From: Symsagittifera roscoffensis
Taxonomy: Eukaryota; Xenacoelomorpha; Acoela; Convolutidae
Reading direction: 5' to 3'
Assembly (NCBI RefSeq): GCF_963678635.1
Contig: NC_087063.1
Location: 41,928,759-41,992,758 of the forward strand
Length of the DNA stretch: 64,000 bases
Positions 33,774-43,840 of this stretch are shown one piece after another. Each line of letters starts with the position of its first letter. Positions within the stretch are counted from its first letter, which is position 1. Below the pieces are notes generated by a model, which was not told where the DNA came from, did no database searches, and saw only the letters and a list, made by a program, of their open reading frames with translations. The position numbers and the translations under genes are program-made.

Positions 33774-34250
33774 ACAAGACTGCTTGTATCAGGGCGAAGC
33801 CTTGAATGTTCTGACTGCCTTTTAAGGTTTATGGAGCAGCAGTAAAAACATAAAAAATTAAATGAAATAAAATAAAATGAAATTTTTTTTCTCCAAATTT
33901 TGAAACTTTTTTATGAAAATTATCCCCCCACACGCCATATAAAGTACAAAAAGATAGGTTTCGTTCCTTTTAACAAATCAATTATGACAAAGAAGCTTTG
34001 TTCAGCCAATTTGGAACGATTTATAAGACGGATTAAATCTCCGCTTACGCGTTAATAGCGCGAATTATGTCGCGCACTAATTGTCCCAAATTGGTCAAAA
34101 TGGCCAAAATGGCAATCTTTTAACCCTCATAACTTTACGAAAAATGATCACAGGTGGAATATCTTTTCAAATTTAAGTTCAGGACAACAATGGATTTCGA
34201 ATGATATTAAAAAAAACGTCAAAAATGGCTAGTTAAAAAGTCGAAATAGC
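33774..34250 (-). mobile_element. Helentron-like element, inverted, 5' truncated
   Basis: On the + strand it opens CAAGACTGCTTGTATCAGGG, the reverse complement of the family 3' end, and runs to CTAGTTAAAAAGTCGAAAT. The central hairpin and TTCCAAATTGG are present. The GTTCCGAC end is missing. Confidence 0.75.
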
Positions 34251-35357
34251 TGTTGGTTTTTGTAAATAATTTGGCTGCTTAGTATTTGCGAGAGTGCTCA
34301 TTTACTTGTAGGTGCTTAAGATACTTTGATATAAATTCGGAAAACGATTCGGAGAGCGACGTAGAGCAACCGACTACTAATTTTTTCTATATCAATCAAA
34401 AGGAATTGTTGTCCTGAGCTTAAATTTGAAAAACAATTTCCATCCAAATTCAAACAATCCAAGCATAAAAAGCCCTCCCTCTTTTTAAAAGTTAGAGTGT
34501 TTGTTCCACAATTTTAATGCGCCACCAGAAATCATAATTGCGGTTTAACTAGTGACGTTACAGAGTTAACTATGAAGACAAAACGCACAGTGAAGTTTAA
34601 CCCAATTGGAGTAGCCAAAACATAATATTATTTTAAATGAGATATTGCTGAAGACTATTATAACAACGCTTCGAATGGTTACGATTATAGCCAACGGCCT
34701 GTTTGAAGGTAGATTGAGTTACTAAGTAAATAGAGAACACGATCTCGATCTCCTGTGTTCAAAATCAGAAGCAAAGAAAGAAAGGGGAGGATTCCCATGA
34801 TGGAGGGACCGAATGCTTGAAAAGTTTCAACCAATCAAAATCGCTAAGCGTTGCTATTTGCTAAACTCCTTTCTCACAAAATCGAAGTCAACATTGACAG
34901 AAAATATTAAATTTGTTCCAATCAGCCTTCGATTCGGCATTATTTTTGTTCATCTGCTTAGTAAATAATGGGTCAATTCCAAAGCTAACGGCCCAAATTA
35001 ATTCGCTTACTTTGAGATTTCACAATTTTTTGCGAGAAAAAAATTTAACGGTTTCACTAGTTAAAGTTAGTTTTTAAGGCCATCATAGGGATCATATGTA
35101 AGAAGATCCATTCGAAACTCACCCAACGGATGTCAGGGAGAAACACATTACGGCTGAGCTTTACGTTGTAAATCAGTGCAGCATTGTGTTTCTGATCGCC
35201 ATCGCTTGGGTGAATTTCGAATGGATCTTCTCATACATGATTCCTGTGCTGGCCTCTAAAATTGATTTTTGTCGCATGGAAAGAAGTTAGGATATTTGTT
35301 TGTTCTATACTCTTGTGCCGTTTCACATTCTTAGTTTGTTTTTAGATAACAAAAATA
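34251..35357. other. No recognised feature
   Basis: AT-rich DNA. GAATGGATCTTCT / AGAAGATCCATTCGAA at about 35100 and 35220 form an imperfect inverted pair around a ~100-bp loop, perhaps a small decayed MITE. Confidence 0.35.
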
Positions 35358-35636
35358 TTATGTTTTCTCGGAGCTGACATGGAGTGTGCTTTGGATTTGC
35401 AGATTTGGACTTCGGATAGGAGTCTTCAATTTTTTTTCCGTAATTTTTAGTATGAGGCAAACCTTCCCCTGGTGTTGGTTCCCACTAAGAGTAACTCTCT
35501 GCTGTGTCGAATTTGAGGAGAGAAACTTGCAGGAAACATAGAAACAGAGTTTCAAACCTCTAAAGTTTTCTGTAAATTTATCTTCTGTTGAGAGACTGGC
35601 ACGTTGGGTTGGGCTAAGATTTAGATTTTGCCTCAT
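35358..35636 (-). CDS. Unassigned open frame next to Polinton-type remnant
   Basis: It reads NLSPTQRASLSTEDKFTENF, FYVSCKFLSSNSTQQRVTLS and GNQHQGKVCLILKITEKKL. The Ser/Thr/Gln-rich text looks coding. It lies downstream, on the same strand, of the integrase remnant at 36.3-37.1 kb, so it may be part of the same mobile element. No family recognised. Confidence 0.3.
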   Translation of the reverse strand: MRQNLNLSPTQRASLSTEDKFTENFRGLKLCFYVSCKFLSSNSTQQRVTLSGNQHQGKVCLILKITEKKLKTPIRSPNLQIQSTLHVSSEKT

Positions 35637-35699
35637 TTAATATCTTTGTTAAATCAGAAGTTTTATATAAAATTAGTAGTAGAAGAGTTAGCAAGAGTC

Positions 35700-35850
35700 G
35701 GGGTGGACTGGTTGGAGACCCCTATGTATTAAGATAGGGAACAGAGCATCCGGTCTCAAAGCTATGTATTAAGACAGGGATAAGATTTCGCATGTATTCA
35801 GATAGGTAATAAGTTTTCTAATGTGTTAAGATGGTAAGGTTTCAGATGGT
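35700..35850. repeat. Short degenerate repeat, TGTATTAAGA(T/C)AGGGA
   Basis: Four to five imperfect copies of GTATTAAGATAGGGAATAAG at about 35725, 35763, 35795 and 35820. Confidence 0.5.
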
Positions 35851-36274
35851 AGGATTGAGAAAAATTTTTCGGCGCCCGAATTTTTTGAAGCTCAATTTTG
35901 CCAATACTTGCGTTTCTTAGCTAACTTCTACGATTTGTGATATGTATGGGCTCACATACATTACGGTCTTGTCTTACAAAACTTCAGTATGGTAAGTTTC
36001 GGATAGTAAGTTTCAGAAAATCTTCCACGCTGTCTTGCATGCCCACAAATAATAGAAAAAGTAGCTGAATTTTGAGCAACCATTTCGTATGAGGTATAAA
36101 TCAAAAATGATTATCCGAAACCTTGCGAAACAAGAGAAAAACTCGCGTAATTCTTACATACACAAAAGGAATTTTTTCACCTGTAGCGTCCCTTAGTACT
36201 ATTTTCATGCTGTGGATAGAAATTCAAATTAAAAAATTACTTACCTTTAATTTGAACATTTTCTCAGCTCTTTC

Positions 36275-37130
36275 TCATAAAATTTTTCCAGACTTTCTCC
36301 TTTTTTGAGATCTTTGAGGATGTATGTTGGAGGTTTTTTTTGTAGATATTGCCAAAATTTCAAAAACCTCATCTGTAAAGTGAGGCGTGTATCCTTTTCG
36401 GAATAGAATTTCCTTTTTCGAAATTCTCACCCTATCCCTAATTTTGATGATTGGTTTAGTACATTTCATGAACGATTTGTTATACAAAATGGATGAAAAA
36501 TCACTGCTTTCCACATCTCTCGGAGATTTTCCAATTGATCGAGTTTTGAGGTATTTCAATGTAGAAACAAATTGCTGCAGTCTGAGGACAAATTTTTCAC
36601 TATGATCTCAACATGCAACGACATAAAATATGTTTTGAAGACTGATATGGTCTCTCTGCAAATGCAGCTTTTGTTTCACTCTTTGTTGAGTAAACTTCAA
36701 TGTCTTTCTTCTGGTAAAATTTTTTAACCGTTTCCCCATATTCTGTTCTTTTATCAACTCAAAGTTTTCAGTAGTGTTTTTTCGAGAAACAATTTTTTTG
36801 AAAGCTTGTAAAGTGTCTTTGGCATACTTTGTTTTCATTGTTTGAATTCTGACAAACCTCGAAAAAAAATCAACAGCAACTAATAATTACTTGACTCCAT
36901 TGTTTTGACTAGCTAACTTGTCTGCAAAAGCCAAGTCCATACACCAGATTTCATTGATATATCTAGGAAAAGCTTTAAGTCTTCGAAAACGCCTGATTGG
37001 TGGACCAATTTCTGTTTACGATGTCTTGGTTTGTAAGAATTGTTCTACATTCTCTTTTGAAAACCACTCGCTTTACTCAAGTTTTGAACTGAACCGTACG
37101 CAGCACTACCCCTAGAATACAATCTGTTTA
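36275..37130 (-). pseudogene. Polinton-type (rve) integrase, decayed
   Basis: The - strand reads YINEIWCMDLAFADKLASQN near 36930, with the first catalytic Asp of an rve integrase, then LLVAVDFFSRFVRIQTMKTK and YAKDTLQAFKKIVSRKNTTE. The middle is degraded and the second Asp is not seen. The C-terminal half is clean: RSIGKSPRDVESSDFSSILY, RDRVRISKKEILFRKGYTPH and FTDEVFEILAIS, the chromo/SH3-like DNA-binding tail that follows such integrases. This type is carried by Polinton/Maverick and related large DNA transposons of animals. Stops and frameshifts make it inactive. Confidence 0.75.
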
Positions 37131-37149
37131 GTCTTACCTTTTCAGATTT

Positions 37150-37655
37150 TGAAAGGGGTTCAAGTTCCCCTGTCTTTTGCTTTGGCATTCTTGTTAATAA
37201 CAAGTTTAGGAAGAAGTTGAGTCGCTTCCAAAATAGTAAGTATCTGCAAAATTAGTATTTTTTGCTTCAGTGCACACACACACAGTCTACAATAGATTCT
37301 TTTGTATCTAGAGTTTCTAATATGATATTGTCTGACTGACTGAGTTTAATTCTAGGAGAGCTGAAAAATGAATCTTTCAGGTGTTTATTGTTTTTCGTTT
37401 TTAGCCTCGCATTTAAAACACTGTAAATAGTAGCAAAATTGTTGGGTACAATCTCCTTTTTTCTTGTTTTGGTTAAAATTTTTGATTTCTTGGAAGTGTA
37501 CTTTGTGATTGATAAACTGAGTACGGAAGTAAAACAAACTGTTCCATACTATGTCAATATTTTAATGACAAAGGGGGTGATGATAGATATCAATTGTGAA
37601 CCTTTGGCTCAATTTAAAACAATTCTTCTTATGTATAGAGGAGTTCTTTTTTGAG
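37150..37655 (-). pseudogene. Decayed Polinton-region frame, unassigned
   Basis: Between the ATPase and integrase remnants the - strand contains TPLYIRRIVLN, YGTVCFTSVLSLS and PRIKLSQSDNIILETLDTKE, separated by stops. It reads as a former protein-coding gene of the same element. Function unknown. Confidence 0.4.
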
Positions 37656-38570
37656 TTAGTTCTGAATTTTTTTTCGATATTTTACTACGTCTTTTTTCCG
37701 AGGGTCTCGAGGCTCTCCTCTTAATAGGTTTGCTAAACACTCACTCAGAAATTGAATGAAATCCTTTGGGCAATTGAGAATGAATTGTTTTCGAAATCTT
37801 AGGGAAAATTTTGTAAATATTGGGAGAAGAGAGACGTATTGTGTACTCATCGTCCAAAAACTTTGTCTCCATTTTAGCTGGTAAAAAAACCTTGTTGGCA
37901 CTAAGCCACTATTAGAGCAAAACCTAAGTGAATCAACTGTTTTTGGGTTTAAGGCAATAAGTAAATGACATGGCCATAAGGAACTGATGCTGCATCTTGA
38001 TACCACTCTTTTAATTGAGATCCTAGACCTAATTGTTGACTAAATGTATTGACTTCGGAAACATCTCTCGGTGAATTGAACAAAACTATGTGTGTATTTT
38101 GTAATTCTACATCTCATCACAACTTGCTTTGATGCAACAAAATGTGTTTTTTGTATATTGTGTTCAGACCCCTGTGCCTTCCAGCAGTGGCAACTTTTAC
38201 AAACTGTTTGGAGTTTGAAATTTCATCACAAGAACCATCAAATATAAGCAGATACTTAATTTCAACGGGCTGTATATATTCGTGGGGGACAATTAGTGGA
38301 CGGGTTTCGTCAACGTTAAAAATTCTGGTCATTGGGCAGAATATATACATTTGTCGGATCGGGTCGTAGTTTCTAATGATTCCTTGCATGTTAGTGTCTT
38401 TTATACAATATGTTAAGTTTAAGAAGAATGGTGAAGGGTATTTGGAGTTAATAAATTGAAATCGTTGGTGTGGGTTCCGTGATGGTGTATTAGTTGTGTA
38501 AGGTAGTTGTATGAATTTATAATGAGTGTATGAATGAGTTTGTTTTGTGCGTAACATGATTTGATGTGAG
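37656..38570 (-). pseudogene. Polinton-type packaging ATPase, broken
   Basis: The - strand reads IKYLLIFDGSCDEI at about 38240, a Walker B-like hydrophobic run ending in acidic residues, then KVATAGRHRGLNTIYKKHIL and, after a frameshift, FSQQLGLGSQLKEWYQ and VPYGH near 38020-37960. It ends GEPRDPRKKDVVKYRKK. This matches the FtsK/HerA-type genome-packaging ATPase of Polintons and related animal dsDNA virus-like elements. The P-loop half is absent: a Helentron-like copy begins at about 38573, where it should lie. At least two frameshifts. Confidence 0.65.
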
Positions 38571-38572
38571 CA

Positions 38573-39091
38573 GTGTTGGAATATTTGTTCTCGGGGTGGG
38601 TTTTTTTCTTCAGGCAATTTTCGATTTTTTAACTAGCTATTTTTGACGAAAGTTTTTTTTATAACATTCAAAAGATTTTGTTGTCTTGAGCTTAAATTTA
38701 AAATGATATTTTACTTGTGATCATTTTTCGTATAGCTATGGGGGGTTTAATGATTGCCATTTTGGCCAATTTGTGACAGTTAACGCTCCATATATTTCGC
38801 GCTATTATCGCGTGAGCGGATATTTATTCTGTCTTAGAAAACGTTCCAAATTGGTTCAAGGAAGCTTATTTGCCATAGTTGATTACTTAATAGGAGCGAA
38901 AACTATTCTTTTAAAATTTTTATGACGTGTGGGGTGATGATTTCATAGGAAAAATTTCAAATTTTAGAAAAATTAATTTTTCAATTTTTTAATTACATTT
39001 TATTTATTAATGATATTTATGTTATTTCTGCCCCATAACCTTTCAAAGGTAGACGGAACAATCAGGGTTTTTCCCCGATACAAGCAATCTT
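38573..39091 (+). mobile_element. Helentron-like copy, first of tandem pair, 5' truncated
   Basis: It begins inside the family at GGAATATTTGTTCTCGGGG and ends TCAGGGTTTTTCCCCGATAC then AAGCAATCTTG at 39091. The next copy starts three bases later, so the two are joined head to tail without a spacer, unlike the 13.7-15.4 kb array. It interrupts or replaces the 5' half of the ATPase remnant. Confidence 0.75.
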
Positions 39092-39094
39092 GTT

Positions 39095-39602
39095 GTTCCG
39101 ACTTTCGATACGAAAGTAACGGAATATTTGTGCTCTGGGTGGTCATATTTCGACTTTTTAACTAGCCATTTTTGACAGAATTTTTTTATCGTTCAAAAGC
39201 TTTTGCTGTCCTGAGCTTAAATCTGAAAAGATATTTCACCTGTGATTTTTTTTCGTAAAGTTATGGGGTTTTAAAATCTGCCAATTTGGCCAATTTGGGA
39301 CAATTAACGCGCGATATATTTCGCTCTATTAACGCGTGAGCGGAGATTTAATCCGTCTTAGAAATCGTTCCAAATTGGTTCGAGAAAGCTTATATGCCAT
39401 AATTGATACAATAATAGGAGCGAAATCTATCTTTTTGTACTTTATATGGCGTGTGGGGGTATGATTTTCATAAAACATTTCAAAGTTTAGAAAAAAAATT
39501 CATTTAATTTATTATATTTAATTTGTTTTGTTATTACTGATCATGAAACCTTAAAAGGCAGTGGGAACATTCAGGGCTTTGCCCTGATACGAGCACTCTT
39601 GT
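39095..39602 (+). mobile_element. Helentron-like element, complete copy
   Basis: It runs from GTTCCGACTTTCGATACGA to TCAGGGCTTTGCCCTGATAC-GAGCACTCTTG. The 5' hairpin, the central palindrome and the perfect 3' hairpin are all present. CTTG at the end is followed by TT. Confidence 0.8.
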
Positions 39603-39634
39603 TATGCTTTTGAAGTAAAAGTGAAGAAAAGCAA

Positions 39635-39698
39635 AATTTTAATCAGTTGTCTAGGCTTTTGAATCTATCTAACTTTCTCTGTACTTTTTCTAGATTGA
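39635..39698 (-). repeat. Duplicate of the 3' end of the PARP-like last exon
   Basis: AATCAGTTGTCTAGGCTTTT plus the following CTATCTAACT-TCTCTGTA matches 40762-40818, which covers the stop codon and last codons of the exon at 41131-40787 plus 3' flank. The coding part beyond about ten codons is not duplicated. It lies 35 bp from a Helentron-like 3' end. Confidence 0.75.
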
Positions 39699-40755
39699 GT
39701 GGTGTTGTTCAAGACTAAAAGTACAAAACAGTGAAATCCCGAAAATACTTCTCGTAGGGGTAAAAGACTCACAGGTGAACCATTTGTGGTTGTGATTTTT
39801 AATCTGTTCTCTGGAGATGAAAGAAAATACTTTAATTTATTATTTCAAACGCCATAATGTTTACAGTGAGCAAAAAAGTGGCTATTCCACACATTTTTTA
39901 GTGTGATGACTAACTGTGTCGGCTAATTGAGGCGACTAATAATTTTTAAATTTGTTAAATAATTGTTAAAAAGTGATGAGGGTTGATTGAATCAAACGTA
40001 TCTTGATTTTAGGCTTAACTTTAAGTTTTAACCAATTCGACTTCATGCCTCAACTTTTAGTTTGGATTTTTAAGGGAATTAATCATTATCCTAATTAGGT
40101 AGCTTTCAAACCCGTATAAATTTAAGAATGACTGTTGGAGATGAAAAATGAAAAAAGCTCTGAGCTCAGGACATCAATATTATCAAACTAGAAGTTAAAA
40201 ATAAGTCCTTAAGGGCTAATTGAAAATTCGAGCTTTGTAAGGAAAAGCAAAAAACCCACACAAGCACAAGTTTTCCGTTATGATGCTAAAATAAGAAGGC
40301 TAAATAGACTACGGAAACTTGACTTAAAACTTAACACTAAGCTCATAATTTTTAATTTTTTAAAGATTTCAAGCATTATAATTTACAGCACTTTTTCAAA
40401 CGAAATCAAAATAAAAAAAATTGTGTTACTTTTTGTGTTACCTAATTTGTGTTAACGAAAAAAAATTGAACCCCTGTTTTGATGGATTAGATCATTTTTT
40501 GCCAAAAATCACTGTCTTTTGTTTAGCAACAGCTATTCTTAAAATAGAAAACGTTGAGGCAACCAATATGTTCATGTTCTAACAAAAATTACCACACTTG
40601 CTCAATAACAATCAATTACTCAAGTACCACAAAAACTTCACTACCGTGCGACCCAGTTTAAATTAAACAATAGCTTTTTTCAATAACTACTAAAAAAGTT
40701 AACATTTTTTCTACGTTGCTAGTAATACTTTCGAAGTATTAAGAAACGAAAGGCA
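39699..40755. other. No recognised feature
   Basis: AT-rich DNA 3' of the last exon of the - strand PARP-like gene. No clear polyadenylation signal stands out. Confidence 0.35.
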
Positions 40756-40786
40756 ATTTTTTAATCAGTTGTCTAGGCTTTTCAAC

Positions 40787-41131
40787 CTATCTAACTCTCT
40801 CTGTAATTTTTCTATTTCTTTTTTTTCTGTCTTCTCTTTCTTTTTGCTTTCTTATTTCCTCCAATTCTTCCTCGTTGTCAGATTCTTCCTCCTGTTCGGA
40901 TTCTTCGGTTGGTGTTTCTTCCTCTTCTTCTTCTTCTCCTTCTTCTTCTTCTTCGATTGGTGTTTCTTCCTCTTCTTCTCCTTCTTCTTCTTCTCCTTCT
41001 TCTTCTTCTTCTTCTTCGTCATTGCCCATTTTCAGACACAAACCGTAGGGTCGTATGTACTTGGCTTCGTTCAAAATGCGGTAGTTCGGCTCGTCGCTCG
41101 GGATTCGAATCTTGTCAGGTTTAATTCGGAC
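40787..41131 (-). CDS. PARP-like paralogue, last exon with Glu-rich tail
   Basis: After an acceptor (CTTTTAG, 41138-41132 on -) the exon opens in phase 0 with VRIKPDKIRIPSDEPNYRIL and NEAKYIRPYGLCLKMGND, the same end of domain as gene 1's last exon. It continues into about 45 residues that are almost all Glu, broken by ETPI and ETPT, then ESEQEEESDNEEELEEIRKQ and a basic KEREDRKKRNRKITERVR end. The stop is at 40789-40787. The acidic-then-basic tail is absent from gene 1; such tails often mediate nuclear or chromatin contacts, which is an inference. The only catalytic exon on this strand in the window is 57469-57003, with matching phase. Confidence 0.7.
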   Translation of the reverse strand, partial: VRIKPDKIRIPSDEPNYRILNEAKYIRPYGLCLKMGNDEEEEEEEGEEEEGEEEEETPIEEEEEGEEEEEEETPTEESEQEEESDNEEELEEIRKQKEREDRKKRNRKITERVR

Positions 41132-41683
41132 CTAAAAGATCGATGAACGAATTATTTGCAAGAAAATGATTACAAACATATCCATTTTTTCTTTAAAATT
41201 TGCAGTGCCTGAACTATGTTTTTAAACTCAAGTGAATGTTTTTTAATAAAAATTCTAATATTGTGTTTAAAAAATCAACTTTTCCACAACAACAAGTCTA
41301 AAATCATAAAACAGTGGAATCAAAAATGTTGTTCAAAGTTACTTCTTGTGACACATTGAAGATCACCAAGAAAAAACATCAAGGAGCTCTAACAGGTTGC
41401 ATTTACTTACGATAACCGTCGACACACTTTCCACTTTCAAACAATGGTTTTAGTAATTGAAACAGAACCTAAATGAGGTTTTGAGTGCTTACCTCACTGG
41501 AGTTTCAAGTACAATAATCAATGATATTGGGTTTTTATTGTCAGTCTCAAAAAATTTCAAATAAATTCGATTAAACATTGATTACAATCGGAATATTTTT
41601 TAACTCAAAATAATCCATTAAAATCGATTAGAAACACATTGCAATTAGAGGTAATTGAACCAAACAGCAAAATTATCACATTT
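41132..41683. other. No recognised feature
   Basis: AT-rich DNA directly 5' (- strand) of the last exon; intronic under the gene model proposed here. Confidence 0.35.
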
Positions 41684-41883
41684 NNNNNNNNNNNNNNNNN
41701 NNNNNNNNNNNNNNNNNNNNNNNNNNNNNNNNNNNNNNNNNNNNNNNNNNNNNNNNNNNNNNNNNNNNNNNNNNNNNNNNNNNNNNNNNNNNNNNNNNNN
41801 NNNNNNNNNNNNNNNNNNNNNNNNNNNNNNNNNNNNNNNNNNNNNNNNNNNNNNNNNNNNNNNNNNNNNNNNNNNNNNNNNNN
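41684..41883. other. Assembly gap, 200 N
   Basis: Exactly 200 N. It falls inside the proposed long intron, so the true intron length is unknown. Confidence 0.99.
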
Positions 41884-42584
41884 AATGGATTTTTTTGAAT
41901 AAAAAAACGTGCTTATAATCTATCAAAAATATTTGAATTTTAAAAATGGCGCCTAAAGTCGATTATATTGTCCCATAATTTTATCACTCAAAAACTTAAA
42001 AACCATCATAACCGATGCGGTTTTATTTGTTGTCGTTCAAAGCGATGAAGCGAGCACAAAAATATGAAAAGTTTTTGAATCAATGTTTGCCATAGCGGAA
42101 AAAAGTTAAGTAGGATTCTAAAATAAATAGAACCATAGCTTAGATAACTGTTTTTACGATAACTTCTGAAAACTTGTTCATGTTTTCGCGTAGTCTAAGA
42201 TATGGATAAAAAATTAAAATAAAACTCGAATTGAGAAGCAATTCAGATCTAGAAACATAATGTTCAAGGTGACACTTATACTAATTGCTACATCTGAAAA
42301 CAGATGACAAATTGTTTTTCGCGAAGTCTCGATTGGAAGCGAACCCAATGTTTTATAAATTTTCTTGTATGTACTGTTCTAACAATTTTCTCAGGTAAAG
42401 ATGGATAACATGGTGAAAGAAACTTTCCATTGAAACAAAAATATCATGGCTTTATTGATATTTCTGTAAAAGCTAGAAATTTTTTGAGCTGCTGCTCAGA
42501 GAAGCAAACAATTTAAAAATCTGAGTGTCTTCCAAAAAGTACTTTCCGGAGAAAGCGATGGAATATATAAATATCTACATACAT
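41884..42584. other. No recognised feature
   Basis: AT-rich DNA, no motif recognised. Confidence 0.35.
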
Positions 42585-42690
42585 ATACCGCAAACTGTAT
42601 GTGGAATCAGCAAATTGTAAGTGGAAAACTCAAACTGTAAGTGGAATCCGCATTTTGCTTGCGGATTCCGTTTACATAGATGTATGTGTA
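42585..42690. repeat. AAACTGTAAGTGGAATCCGC short tandem words
   Basis: Three to four imperfect ~20-base units (CAAACTGTATGTGGAATCAG, CAAATTGTAAGTGGAAAACT, CAAACTGTAAGTGGAATCCG) followed by inverted GCGGATTCCG. Similar words occur at 43500-43740, 58320-58450, 60790-60880 and 61415-61490. Confidence 0.6.
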
Positions 42691-42732
42691 GTAGCTTTTA
42701 ACACTATATCTTTTAATTACTACGTTGACTAG

Positions 42733-42950
42733 TTGAAATGCCAAATATTCGATCTCATTTCCTGTCAAAGACCCAACTTCGATCTCAAAACCTGTCGAAC
42801 ATACCCAACTTCGATCTCAATTTGTGACAAACATACGCAACTTCGATCTCATCTCAATTCCTGTCAAACATACCCAGCTTCAATCTCGCTTCCTACAAAG
42901 GTTAACTTCGATCTCAATTCCTGTCATCATTCTCAATTTGTGCAAGCTTG
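42733..42950 (+). repeat. Minisatellite, CTTCGATCTCAATTCCTGTC unit
   Basis: About seven imperfect 28-33-base copies of CTTCGATCTCAATTCCTGTC-AAACATACCCAA. The open frame across it is produced by the repeat. Confidence 0.8.
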
Positions 42951-43439
42951 TTCATCAGTTCATTTCAAGCCATTTAATAAAAAAATTTTAATTTAGCCAC
43001 TTTGAAATATTTTCAAAATGTGAAACCAGAACATAGTTTGATAAGGCAATTTTTTCAGGACTATATATTCATGTTTTAAAACTTTAATTCTGCTGTAAAT
43101 CAAGTTTTAGTAATTTTTTTCTAATTCTAATTTACTGAAATTAGTTAAATAGATCATTTGCTCCCTGTGAACAAAATGATTTGAATTCACTCTCCCAAAA
43201 ACTGAATCTCAATTACAAAGTCCCAAACACTGAATCTCAATTACTGAATCCTAAATACTGACCTAATTTGGCGATATTTCAACCCAATGATGAATTAACC
43301 CAAATACCGAATTAACTCAGTGAATTTATTCGGTGTTGTGTTTCCAAAACTAAGATCCCAAAAACTGCTTGCAAATACTAAAGTATTACATCCATCAATT
43401 TAGTTAACTAATGTTTTCAGATTTGATCGTGAGATCCGC

Positions 43440-43840
43440 TGACAATGGTTAGGTCTTTGCTTTTAAATTCCGCAAGTGCATATGCAAGCTCAGTTATAAA
43501 CAAATATCTGAATTCCTTTACAGTTTGCGGATTCCGCTTACAAATTTTACCGATTCGACTTACATTTGCGAATTCCACTAACATTTTGCGGAAGCCACTT
43601 GCAGTTGCGCAATCCAGAACAACTAGCTATATTTTCTTGTTGCGGAATCCGCAACAAATTTAAAGTGCCGACAAAATTTACCTTACAAGTAAATGTACGC
43701 GAAATCTACGTAAATCTTGTAACTGGAATCCACTTACATTTTGGAATAAGTTTAAATACTTCTCTCGGGAATCCAAGAACATACAGACACAAAATTGTGC
43801 GCCAAACCAATGCTCAGTTTGGCCTCGTAATGTAATTCTT
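43440..43840 (+). mobile_element. Dispersed repeat with GCGGAATCCGC words, half copy
   Basis: It starts TCTTTGCTTTTAAATTCCGC and aligns through GAACAACTAGC(T/A)ATATT, GTTGC(G/A)GAA-CCGC and CTCTCG(G)GAATCC to AATTGTGCGCC. The match is the left arm of the foldback element at 60665-61640. The right arm is missing here. Confidence 0.6.

Noticed and set aside
42733-42950. CRISPR-like short direct repeats
   Set aside because: Units are imperfect and contiguous with no unique spacers: a minisatellite.
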